Assembly (NCBI RefSeq): GCF_003096675.1
Contig: NZ_QEKW01000001.1
Location: 620,001-684,000, forward strand
Source: Actinomycetospora cinnamomea
Lineage (GTDB): Bacteria > Actinomycetota > Actinomycetes > Mycobacteriales > Pseudonocardiaceae
DNA: 64,000 bases
Direction: 5' to 3'
The stretch's first letter is position 1; every line of letters begins with the position of its first letter. The notes beneath the pieces are model-generated. The model made no database searches. It was not told the DNA's origin and was given only the letters and a program-made list of their open reading frames with translations. A program made the translations under genes and the position numbers. Of the stretch, positions 1 through 7,041 are shown in pieces.

Positions 1-780
1 CCGGGACCGCTCCGCGGGCGGCAGGATCTCCAGGCAGGTGGTCAGCCAGCCGGTCTCGATCGACTCGGCGAACGCCTCGGGCAGGCCCGCGGCCCGGATC
101 GACGCGGCCTGCGCCGCCCAGTCGTACTCCAGGGGCACCAACGTCGCGCTCGCCGAGCCGTCCTCGAGGTCGAGCAGCGCGTACCAGACGTGGGTGCCGC
201 CGTCGTTGGCCGGCCGCCCGAGCACGCCCACGTTGACCACCAGCGTCTCGCCGCCGTCGGAGCGGGTGATGCGACGGGTCCAGGGCAGGCCGGAGTGGGT
301 GCAGCACACGACGTCGGCCCCGGACGCGTCGACCCGGGCCCGGTGCGCGTCCTCGTCGAGCGAGGACCACCAGAAGTCGTTGACCGCGAGCGTGGAGCCG
401 TGGACCAGGTGCAGGTCGACGCCGGCGACGGTCTCGCGGTGCTCGGTCGGGAGCGTGCGCATCCACGCCGCGAAGGCGACCGAGGTGTTCGCGAACGTGT
501 AGTCGTAGGCGATCTGGGCGAACGCGTTGTCGGCGTCGTCGGCGTAGCCGCAGCCGCAGTCGGTCTGCCCGGAGCCGATCGCGACCTCGTAGTTGCCCGC
601 CAGGCACTCGACCCCGCCCTCGCGCAGCAGCGGGAAGACCGCCTCCGGTTCGGCGCCGTAGGCCCCGAAGTCACCCAGGCACACCAGGCGCTGCGCGCCC
701 CGGGCGCGGGCGTCGGCGAGGAAGGACCGCAACGCGTAGGGGTTGGAGTAGACGCCGCCACACAGGGCGATCCGCACCAC
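1..780 (-). CDS. Metallophosphoesterase-family protein (3' end cut by window edge)
   Basis: Reads from a GTG at 780 (GGAGG five bases upstream; a second GTG follows directly) and is open to base 1, giving 260 codons; the stop lies outside. The fold resembles calcineurin-like phosphoesterases: GD in CLGDFGAYG, a GN motif (AGNYEV), HLVHGS, and a C-terminal CTHSGLPW in place of GHTH. The usual first D-x-H motif is replaced by GGVYSNPYAL, so two classical metal ligands are absent and catalysis may differ or be lost. DWAAQAASIRAAGLPEAF near the end looks conserved rather than degenerate. Substrate unknown. It is followed on the same strand by nothing visible; the aldehyde dehydrogenase lies upstream. 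Confidence 0.7.
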   Translation of the reverse strand, partial: MVRIALCGGVYSNPYALRSFLADARARGAQRLVCLGDFGAYGAEPEAVFPLLREGGVECLAGNYEVAIGSGQTDCGCGYADDADNAFAQIAYDYTFANTSVAFAAWMRTLPTEHRETVAGVDLHLVHGSTLAVNDFWWSSLDEDAHRARVDASGADVVCCTHSGLPWTRRITRSDGGETLVVNVGVLGRPANDGGTHVWYALLDLEDGSASATLVPLEYDWAAQAASIRAAGLPEAFAESIETGWLTTCLEILPPAERSR

Positions 781-874
781 GGGCGCCTCCTGGGGCGTCG
801 ATCGGTTGCGCCCGTCCCATGGTGCCCGGTGCCGGCGGTCCGCGCTCTCCGGCGCGTGCCGACCTCCCCTGGCG

Positions 875-2407
875 TCAGCGGCCGTAGATGACGCTGACGA
901 GCTTCGCGAGGACCTTCACGACCCAGTTCGGGCGGTCGAAGGTCATGACGTTGACGCTGCGGAAGCGGCGCTCGGAGATCGCGAGGGGGCGGGTGAACTC
1001 GCGCAGCCCGTCGACGCCGTGGATGCGCCCGAACCCGGAGTCGCCGACGCCGCCGAAGGGCAGCGACGGGATGCCGGCGAACGCGATGACGCCGTTGACC
1101 GAGACCATGCCGCACCGCAGCTTGCGGGCCACCTCGTGGCCGCGCGCCTTCGCGAACACCGAGGCGCCAAGCCCGTAGCGCGAGGCGTTGGCCCGCTCGA
1201 CGGCCTCGTCGAGGTCACGCACGCGGTTGACGACGACCGTCGGCCCGAACGTCTCGTCGGTCACCGCCGAGCTGTCCTCGGGGACGTCGGCGAGCACCAC
1301 GGGGTCGACGTAGGGCGCGCGAACCGAGCCGGGACCGCCGACCACCGCGCGGCCGCCGCGGGAGAGCGCGTCGTCGATCTGGCCGGAGATGATCCCCAGC
1401 TGCGAGGGCATGGTGATCGGGCCGTACGGCGAGTCCGGGCGGCCGCCGGGCCGCACCTGCGCCGCGCGCGCGGCGACGCGGTCGAGCAGGTCCTCGGCCA
1501 CCGCGTCCACCACGTAGACGCGCTCGACGCCCACGCACGTCTGGCCCGCGTTCGACATCGCGCCCCACACGACGGCCGCCGCGGCGTCGTCGAGGTCCGC
1601 GTCGGCGTCCACGAGCAGCGCGTCCTTGCCACCGCACTCCACGAGCACCGGAGTGAGCGACTCGGCGCAGGTGGCCATCACCTTCTTCGCGGTGGCCGTC
1701 GAGCCGGTGAACGCGACCTTGTCGACCCCCGCGCGGCACAGTGCGCCGCCGGTCTCGCCCTCGCCGGTGACGACCTGGAACACCGCGTCGGCGTTGATGT
1801 CGCCCGGCACGTCGCCCACGGCCTCGGCGAAGCTGTCGGCGAGCCAGGTGCCGACGCCGGGCGTGAGCTCGCTGGGCTTGAACACCACCGTGTTGCCCGC
1901 GGCCAGGGCGTAGGCGATCGAGCCCATCGGCGTGAACACCGGGTAGTTCCATGGCCCGAGTACGCCGATCACGCCCATCGGCGGGTACTCGACGGTGGCC
2001 TTGTGGTTGATCATGAGCAGGCCCGCCGCGGCGTTGCGCGGTCCGAGGACGCGCCGCGCGTGCTTCGCGGCCCAGTGCAGGTGGTCGAGCGCGAGGATGC
2101 CCTCGATGCGCGCGTCGTCCATCGGCTTGCCGGTCTCGCGGCTGACCACCGCGGCGAGCTCGTCGCGCCGCGCGTCGAGCAGGCGCCGCCAGGCCCCGAG
2201 CTTCGTCGCCCGCCCGTCGAACCCGAGGTCGTTCCACCACCGCGCCGCCCGCCGTGCCCGGGCCACGACGGCCTCGACCTGCTCGGGCGTGTGCCTGGGG
2301 TAGGAGGCGATGACCTCGCCCGTCCGCGGGTCGAGGGAGTCGAAGGTGTCCTGCTGCGCGTCCTGGCCTGCCGCGGGCGCCGACACCGCGTCGCGCGTGC
2401 TCGTCAT
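875..2407 (-). CDS. NAD(P)-dependent aldehyde dehydrogenase
   Basis: 510 residues, the usual ALDH superfamily length. Visible are the Rossmann region with FTGSTATAKKV near 233, the general-base glutamate in VLVECGGKD (Glu257), the nucleophilic cysteine in NAGQTCVGVE (Cys291), and the C-terminal FGGVGDSGFGR. It oxidises an aldehyde to a carboxylate through a thiohemiacetal on Cys291. The substrate cannot be read from sequence; the nearest remembered relatives are broad-range or succinate-semialdehyde-type actinobacterial enzymes. It stands alone on the minus strand, divergent from the DHFR-like gene. Confidence 0.92.
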   Translation of the reverse strand: MTSTRDAVSAPAAGQDAQQDTFDSLDPRTGEVIASYPRHTPEQVEAVVARARRAARWWNDLGFDGRATKLGAWRRLLDARRDELAAVVSRETGKPMDDARIEGILALDHLHWAAKHARRVLGPRNAAAGLLMINHKATVEYPPMGVIGVLGPWNYPVFTPMGSIAYALAAGNTVVFKPSELTPGVGTWLADSFAEAVGDVPGDINADAVFQVVTGEGETGGALCRAGVDKVAFTGSTATAKKVMATCAESLTPVLVECGGKDALLVDADADLDDAAAAVVWGAMSNAGQTCVGVERVYVVDAVAEDLLDRVAARAAQVRPGGRPDSPYGPITMPSQLGIISGQIDDALSRGGRAVVGGPGSVRAPYVDPVVLADVPEDSSAVTDETFGPTVVVNRVRDLDEAVERANASRYGLGASVFAKARGHEVARKLRCGMVSVNGVIAFAGIPSLPFGGVGDSGFGRIHGVDGLREFTRPLAISERRFRSVNVMTFDRPNWVVKVLAKLVSVIYGR

Positions 2408-2507
2408 ACGCGGAGGCTACGCAGGAGTAGCCGTCAGGCGCGACTGCCGGAACGTGTCAGCGGTGTGGCACCGCTGACGTCCAGTGTCCGTATCGCCACA
2501 CGCTCGA

Positions 2508-2534
2508 TTGCTGTTCAACCTAGAGGTTTAGTAC
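2508..2534 (+). promoter_or_regulatory. Candidate promoter with AACCT-AG-AGGTT palindrome
   Basis: Between the ALDH and DHFR-like genes there is a perfect short inverted repeat AACCT/AGGTT (2517-2528), flanked by TTGCTG (2508-2513) and TAGTAC (2529-2534). The 15-base spacing is short for a housekeeping promoter, so the -35/-10 assignment is weak. The palindrome is placed where a repressor or MerR-type activator could bind. No regulator gene is adjacent. Confidence 0.25.
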
Positions 2535-2580
2535 GGTGTCGGGACTTCGCGTGACACGCGACGAGAGAAGGGACGAGCCG

Positions 2581-3144
2581 ATGCCGACCCTCACGATCGA
2601 CGTGATCGCCTCGCTCGACGGCTACGGCTACGCCGAGGGGTGGCCGGGCTACTGGGGATTGGAAGGACCCGAGTATCTCGGCTGGCTGGACGCCCAGGAC
2701 GAGCACACCGCCCTGCTGGGGGCGACGACCTACCGGCTGATGTCCGGGCTCGCCGCCGAGGCGCCCGAGGAACTGGCTGGTCTGACCGCCCAGCCCAAGA
2801 TCGTGTTCTCCTCGACGCTCGCGCCACCTCTGACGTGGGCGAACACGGAGCTGGTCGCGGGCGACGCGGTCGGCGCCGTCCGCGCCCTCAAGCAGGACCA
2901 CCCGCGACCCCTGCGCACGGTGGGCAGCCTCGCCCTCGGCCGGTCGCTGCTCGGCGCCGGGCTGGTCGACCGCCTCCGTGTCGTCGTCTTCCCGGTGATC
3001 ACCGGCGCAACCGGCAGCGACCGCGTCTTCGACGGCTACCCCGACGTCGCGCTCGAGATGGTGGACCGGCGGACGTTCGACGGCCGACTCCAGATGCTCG
3101 AGTACGTCCCGACGGTGCTCGACGGTCCCCCGCTCGCCGCCTGA
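2581..3144 (+). CDS. DHFR/RibD-C-fold family protein
   Basis: 187 residues from the ATG at 2581, preceded by GAAGGGA at good spacing; an in-frame GTG at 2536 would add 15 poor-looking residues. It begins MPTLTIDVIASLDGYG, the strand-loop typical of the dihydrofolate reductase-like RibD C-terminal domain, and carries LGATTYRLM and a late GSLALGRSLLGAGLVD (the NADPH-binding G-S-x-x-L region). Such proteins are stand-alone putative NAD(P)H reductases whose substrates are mostly unknown; it is not a canonical FolA. Confidence 0.85.
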   Translation: MPTLTIDVIASLDGYGYAEGWPGYWGLEGPEYLGWLDAQDEHTALLGATTYRLMSGLAAEAPEELAGLTAQPKIVFSSTLAPPLTWANTELVAGDAVGAVRALKQDHPRPLRTVGSLALGRSLLGAGLVDRLRVVVFPVITGATGSDRVFDGYPDVALEMVDRRTFDGRLQMLEYVPTVLDGPPLAA

Positions 3145-3160
3145 CATGCGCCGGGACGGC

Positions 3161-3661
3161 TCACGCGACCGCGGCGCGGATGTGCTCGGCGATGGCGTCC
3201 AGGCGCGCCCGCCCCGGGCGGGTCCAGGCGGCCAGCAGGCGCAGCCCGTCGCCGCGCCGGCGCGGGATGACGTGCAGGTGCACGTGCCACACCGTCTGCC
3301 ACGCCACTGCGCCGTCGGCGAGCAGCAGGTTCACCCCGTCCGCGAGGCCGGCCGCCCGCAGCCCCGCGGCCACGCGCCGCGCGAGCGCCCACACCGCGGC
3401 GCCGTCCGCGTCGTCGACGTCGGCCAGCCCCGCCGCGTGCGTCCGCGGCACGACGAGCACGTGGCCCGGCGTCACCGGCTGCAGGTCCAGGAACGCCACC
3501 GCGCCGTCGGACTCGGCCACCACGCTCGCCTCGCCCCGGCCGTCGACGATGCGACAGAACACGCACTCGCCGTCCACCTCGGCCGGCAGGTGCTCGCGGA
3601 CCCGGCCCCGGGTCACGCGCCGGACCCGCCGCACCAGCCTGCGCAGCAGACGCCCACCCAT
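3161..3661 (-). CDS. HIT-family nucleotide hydrolase/transferase
   Basis: About 166 residues from the ATG at 3661; a longer frame to 3706 overlaps nucS and has no support. It has an N-terminal CVFCRI zinc-type motif, then the histidine triad in VWHVHLHVIPRRRGDGL near the C-terminus. HIT proteins cleave or transfer nucleoside phosphates with the middle His as nucleophile. The basic start (RLLRRLVRRVRRVTRGR) is an unusual extension; a start further in is possible. It lies 13 bases downstream of nucS on the same strand, so co-transcription is likely. Confidence 0.88.
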   Translation of the reverse strand: MGGRLLRRLVRRVRRVTRGRVREHLPAEVDGECVFCRIVDGRGEASVVAESDGAVAFLDLQPVTPGHVLVVPRTHAAGLADVDDADGAAVWALARRVAAGLRAAGLADGVNLLLADGAVAWQTVWHVHLHVIPRRRGDGLRLLAAWTRPGRARLDAIAEHIRAAVA

Positions 3662-3674
3662 CGGACCCGACCGC

Positions 3675-4364
3675 TCAGAACAGCCGGAACTCGTCGACCT
3701 CGGCACCGCGCAGGGTCTCGTAGTCGAGCGTCACGCACCGGATGCCCCGGTCGGTGGCCAGCGTGCGGGCCTGCGGCTTGATCTGCTGCGCGGCGAAGAC
3801 CCCGGACACCGGCGCGAGCAGCGGGTCACGGTTGAGCAGTTCGAGGTAGCGGGTCAGCTGTTCGACCCCGTCGATCTCGCCGCGCCGCTTGATCTCGACC
3901 GCGACGGAGCCCCCGGAGTCGTCCCGGCAGAGCAGGTCGACCGGGCCGATCGCCGTCGGGTACTCGCGGCGCACCAGCGACCACCCCTCCCCCAGCGTCG
4001 TCACGTGCGCGGCGAGCAGCTCCTGCAGGTGGGCCTCGACGCCGTCCTTGACCAGCCCGGGGTCGACGCCGAGCTCGTGGGTCGAGTCGTGCTGGATCTC
4101 CTCCAGGGTGATCGTCAGCGTCTCGTCGGCCTTGTTGCGCACGGTCCATCGGCTCTCGGGCGCTCCCGCCGCTCCGCTCGCCCGAGGCTCCTCGGTGAGC
4201 CAGCAGGGCGGGCTCATCCAGTTCAGCGGCTTGTAGGCGCGGTCGTCGGCGTGGACGCTCACCGACCCGTCCGCCTTGACCAGCAGCAGGCGCAGCGCGC
4301 TCGGCAGGTGCGCGGTCAACCGGCCGTCGTAGTCCACCGTGCACCGGGCGATGACGAGACGCAC
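3675..4364 (-). CDS. nucS: Mismatch-specific endonuclease NucS/EndoMS
   Basis: 229 residues from the GTG at 4364, chosen because the family starts (M/V)RLVIARC; the frame stays open further upstream without similarity. It has an N-terminal dimerisation/DNA-binding domain, then a RecB-like nuclease core with [10 protein letters not shown] and [20 protein letters not shown], which supplies the acidic and Lys residues for metal catalysis. The C-terminus DEFRLF resembles the clamp-binding tail reported for actinobacterial EndoMS. NucS replaces MutS/MutL mismatch repair in most actinobacteria and cuts both strands at G-T, G-G and T-T mispairs. Divergent from the Nudix gene with a 43-base gap. Confidence 0.95.
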   Translation of the reverse strand: MRLVIARCTVDYDGRLTAHLPSALRLLLVKADGSVSVHADDRAYKPLNWMSPPCWLTEEPRASGAAGAPESRWTVRNKADETLTITLEEIQHDSTHELGVDPGLVKDGVEAHLQELLAAHVTTLGEGWSLVRREYPTAIGPVDLLCRDDSGGSVAVEIKRRGEIDGVEQLTRYLELLNRDPLLAPVSGVFAAQQIKPQARTLATDRGIRCVTLDYETLRGAEVDEFRLF

Positions 4365-4407
4365 GGGCGTCAGCGTAGGAGACGGGCGACGTGGATCATC
4401 GGCGGGC

Positions 4408-4944
4408 GTGGAGCCACCCCTGACCACCAGCACCCGCGAGGTCTACGCCAACCCCTGGATGAGCCTGCGCGAGGACACGTTCCGTCGCCCCGACGGCGGC
4501 GAGGGCCTGTACGGGGTCGTCGACAAGCCCGACTACGCGCTGGTGATCCCGCTCGACGGCGACCGCCTGGGGCTCGTCGAGCAGTACCGCTACCCGATCG
4601 GCCTGCGCCGTTGGGAGTTCCCGCAGGGCACCGCCCCGGACCGGGCCGCGCTGCCTGCCGACCAGCTCGCCGCCCGCGAGCTGCAGGAGGAGACCGGCCT
4701 GCGCGCGGGCACGTGGACCTACCTCGGGCTGCTCGACGTGGCGCCCGGCCTGTCCTCCCAGCGCGGCCGCGCCTTCCTCGCCACCGACCTCACCGCCGGC
4801 GCGCCCGCCCGCGAGGACACCGAGGCCGACATGCGCTTCGCCTGGCTCACCCGTGACGAGTTCGAGCACCGGGCCCGCTGCGGGGAGATCACCGACGCCC
4901 AGTCGCTCGCCGCCTACGCCCTGCTGATGCTCCGCGCGTCGTAG
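4408..4944 (+). CDS. Nudix hydrolase, ADP-ribose pyrophosphatase-like
   Basis: 178 residues from the GTG at 4408; GTGs further upstream would overlap nucS. The Nudix box is visible as [12 protein letters not shown] followed by [14 protein letters not shown], with a slightly long spacer before [17 protein letters not shown] is typical of ADP-sugar pyrophosphatases. It probably hydrolyses a nucleoside diphosphate linked to another group. Adjacency to nucS is by divergence only and implies no shared pathway. Confidence 0.85.
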   Translation: MEPPLTTSTREVYANPWMSLREDTFRRPDGGEGLYGVVDKPDYALVIPLDGDRLGLVEQYRYPIGLRRWEFPQGTAPDRAALPADQLAARELQEETGLRAGTWTYLGLLDVAPGLSSQRGRAFLATDLTAGAPAREDTEADMRFAWLTRDEFEHRARCGEITDAQSLAAYALLMLRAS

Positions 4945-4995
4945 TGCCCGTCGTGGCGAGAGCGTGGATCCGGCGGGCACGGGCACAGTAGAGGC

Positions 4996-6093
4996 ATGGC
5001 CTTGGTGCGGCTCGGTCCGCTGGCGGTGCCCTCTCCGGGCGAGGTGGTGGACACCGGGCGCTCGGTGTTCGGCTGGTTCGGCGAGGTCGTCGACGTCGGC
5101 GCCCGCCTGCCCTCGCGGGTCGACGCGCTGCTCGAGGAGGTGACGCGCCTGGTCGGCGTCCTCGGCACCCTGGCCGACCGCGTCGACGGGCTCGTGGATC
5201 GCGCCGACACCATCGTCGGGAGGGTCGACGGCGTCATGGAGCGCGTGGACGGCGTCCTCGGCGAGGCCCGGCGGATCACCGCCGGCGCCGAGGAGGTCGT
5301 CGGCTCCGCGCGCTCGATCACCAGCGGCGCCGACGAGGTCGTCGGCAGCGCCCGGCGCATCACCGCCGGGGCCGAGGAGGTGGTCCGCTCCGCGCGGACG
5401 ATCACCAGCGGCGCGGAGGGGGTCGTCGACGACGCCCGCAAGATCACGAGCGGGGCGGACGAGGTCGTCGCGTCGGCCCGCGGGATCACGGGCGGTGCCG
5501 CCGAGGTGGTCGAGTCGGCGCGCCGCATCACCGACGGCGCCGACGAGGTCGTCACCTCCGCCCGCAGCATCACCAGCGGCGCCGACGAGGTCGTCACCTC
5601 CGCGCGCAGCATCACCAGCGGGGCGAACGAGGTCGTCACCTCCGCGCGCAGCATCACAAGTGGGGCGAACGAGGTCGTCGAGTCCGCGCGCACGATCACC
5701 ACCGGCGCGGAGGGCGTCGTCGGCGACGCCCGCGAGATCACCGGGGGCGCGCGGGAGATCGTCGAGGGGGCCGGGGCGACGAGCCGCTCGGCCCAGGAGC
5801 TGCTCGACCTCTACCGTCCGATGCTCGAGCGCGGCGCCCCGCTGGCCGGCCGCTTCGTGGAGGAGCTCAGCCAGGAGGAGGTGGACGCGGCGATCAAGCT
5901 GGTCGACGAGCTGCCGCAGTTCACCGAGCACATGGTCACCGACATCATGCCGATCCTCGCGACCCTCGACCGCGTCGGACCCGACCTCCACGAGCTGCTC
6001 GACGTCACCAAGGACCTGCGCCAGGCCATCGACGGCATCCCGGGCTTCTCGTTCCTCAAGCGCCGCGGCTCGAAGGACGACGAGAACGCCTGA
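4996..6093 (+). CDS. Repeat-rich helical protein with twelve 14-residue repeats
   Basis: 365 residues, ATG start. Residues 1-93 are helical with Val/Asp-rich LADRVDGLVDRAD periodicity; residues 94-261 are twelve consecutive 14-mers close to ITSGADEVVTSARS; residues 262-350 form a non-repeated helical domain (LLDLYRPMLERG, VDELPQFTEHM), ending in the basic tail FLKRRGSKDDENA. There is no signal peptide or membrane segment. Fourteen residues equal two heptads, so a long amphipathic helix or coiled coil is likely. The C-terminal domain recalls actinobacterial proteins of unknown function. No enzymatic motif is visible; a scaffold or surface-coating role is inference. Confidence 0.8.
   Translation: MALVRLGPLAVPSPGEVVDTGRSVFGWFGEVVDVGARLPSRVDALLEEVTRLVGVLGTLADRVDGLVDRADTIVGRVDGVMERVDGVLGEARRITAGAEEVVGSARSITSGADEVVGSARRITAGAEEVVRSARTITSGAEGVVDDARKITSGADEVVASARGITGGAAEVVESARRITDGADEVVTSARSITSGADEVVTSARSITSGANEVVTSARSITSGANEVVESARTITTGAEGVVGDAREITGGAREIVEGAGATSRSAQELLDLYRPMLERGAPLAGRFVEELSQEEVDAAIKLVDELPQFTEHMVTDIMPILATLDRVGPDLHELLDVTKDLRQAIDGIPGFSFLKRRGSKDDENA
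5275..5778 (+). repeat. 42-bp coding tandem repeat, 12 copies
   Basis: Twelve in-frame 42-base units begin at the ATC of codon 94. The central copies (about 5527-5694) are nearly identical in DNA, while the outer copies diverge at third positions and at the Asp/Glu/Asn site. This pattern points to recent expansion in the middle. Confidence 0.95.
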
Positions 6094-6108
6094 CCCCCGG
6101 GACGACGG

Positions 6109-6501
6109 TCAGGCCGGGATCACGGCCTGCGTCTGCGTCGTGCGCGCGACGAGGCGGCCGCGGTCGTCGGTGACGTCGGTCTGCACGACGACCTGCGTGC
6201 GCCCGGCGTGCACGGGACGTGCCGTGGCGCGGACCTCGCCGCCGGACACCGCGCGCAGCAGGTGGGTGCCCGACTGCGTCGTGGCCGTCCGCGCGCCCGG
6301 CGGCAGGCCGAGGAAGGCGCAGACGGCGCCGGCGGTGTCGGCGAGCGTCATCAGCGCGCCGCCGTGCAGCAGCCCGCCGGCGGTGGTGTGCGCGTCGGAC
6401 CACGCCAGAACGGCGACGGTCTCGTCGGGCCCGGCGGTCTCCACCCGGATGCCGAGGCCGGCGGCGAAGGGCATGGAGGCGATGAGCTCGTACGGGGTCA
6501 C
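6109..6501 (-). CDS. PaaI-type hotdog thioesterase
   Basis: About 130 residues from the GTG at 6501 (VTPYELIASMPFA); an earlier GTG at 6546 adds 15 residues without similarity, and neither has a clear ribosome site. The hotdog motif GLLHGGALMTLADTAG contains the HGG(A) loop and the acidic residue used by PaaI/YbgC-like acyl-CoA thioesterases. It likely hydrolyses acyl- or aryl-CoA. Divergent from the NTF2-like gene. Confidence 0.85.
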   Translation of the reverse strand: MTPYELIASMPFAAGLGIRVETAGPDETVAVLAWSDAHTTAGGLLHGGALMTLADTAGAVCAFLGLPPGARTATTQSGTHLLRAVSGGEVRATARPVHAGRTQVVVQTDVTDDRGRLVARTTQTQAVIPA

Positions 6502-6614
6502 GCACCGGAGCGTCGGGCCGGCACGTGCTGATCGTCCATGACCCACGAGGTCATCGACCGGCCTACCGGACGGCGGCCACCGTTCTCCCCGTCACCACGA
6601 CGGAGGAGGACCCG

Positions 6615-6986
6615 ATGACCACCGCCACCGACACCGCCGCCCTCGTCGACCGCTACCTCGCGGCCTGGAACGCCGGGGACCCCCAGGCACGCCGGGAGGC
6701 GGTCGCCGCGGCGTTCACCGAGGACGCCCGCTACGTCGACCCGCTCGCCGACGTCACCGGCCACGAGGGCCTCGACGGGCTGATCGCCGGCGTCCAGGAG
6801 CAGTTCGCGGGCCTGACCTTCTCCTGCGGCGAGCTGCTCGACGCCCACCACGACGTCGTGCGCTTCACCTGGCACCTCGGCCCGGCGGGCGCGGAGCCCG
6901 TCGTGATCGGGTTCGACGTCGCGGAGATCGCCGACGACGGCCGCCTCCGGCGCGTCCACGGCTTCCTGGACCGCGTGCCGGGCTGA
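6615..6986 (+). CDS. SnoaL/NTF2-like domain protein
   Basis: 123 residues from the ATG at 6615, preceded by GGAGGA at ideal spacing; the upstream extension of the frame is ignored. It has the cone-shaped NTF2 pattern: LVDRYLAAWNAGD, then FTEDARYVDPLADVTGHEGL, then FTWHLGPAG and a C-terminal VHGFLDRVPG. Such small proteins are cyclases, isomerases or ligand binders; function not assignable. Confidence 0.85.
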   Translation: MTTATDTAALVDRYLAAWNAGDPQARREAVAAAFTEDARYVDPLADVTGHEGLDGLIAGVQEQFAGLTFSCGELLDAHHDVVRFTWHLGPAGAEPVVIGFDVAEIADDGRLRRVHGFLDRVPG

Positions 6987-6997
6987 TCCGATTCCTC

Positions 6998-7026
6998 TGC
7001 ACAAGCCCGCATGTGACTGGTATCAT
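6998..7026 (+). promoter_or_regulatory. Promoter for leaderless DUF222/HNH transcript
   Basis: TGCACA (6998-7003), a 17-base spacer and TATCAT (7021-7026) fit a housekeeping sigma promoter. The -10 ends seven bases before the ATG at 7034, so the transcript probably starts at or next to that ATG (leaderless), which agrees with the absence of a ribosome site. Confidence 0.55.
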
Positions 7027-7041
7027 CGAACACATGTTCGA
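7026..7041. promoter_or_regulatory. LexA (SOS) box
   Basis: TCGAACACATGTTCGA is a perfect match to the actinobacterial LexA box TCGAAC-N4-GTTCGA. It overlaps the last base of the -10 element and has the ATG start codon (7034-7036) in its centre, so bound LexA would block initiation. Confidence 0.9.

Noticed and set aside
4914-5741. Minus-strand frame with its own 14-residue repeat opposite the repeat protein
   Set aside because: A 42-bp repeat necessarily gives a repeat in every open frame; the plus frame has the flanking structured domains and the proper start.
5275-5778. CRISPR-like array
   Set aside because: Units are contiguous, without spacers, and in coding frame.
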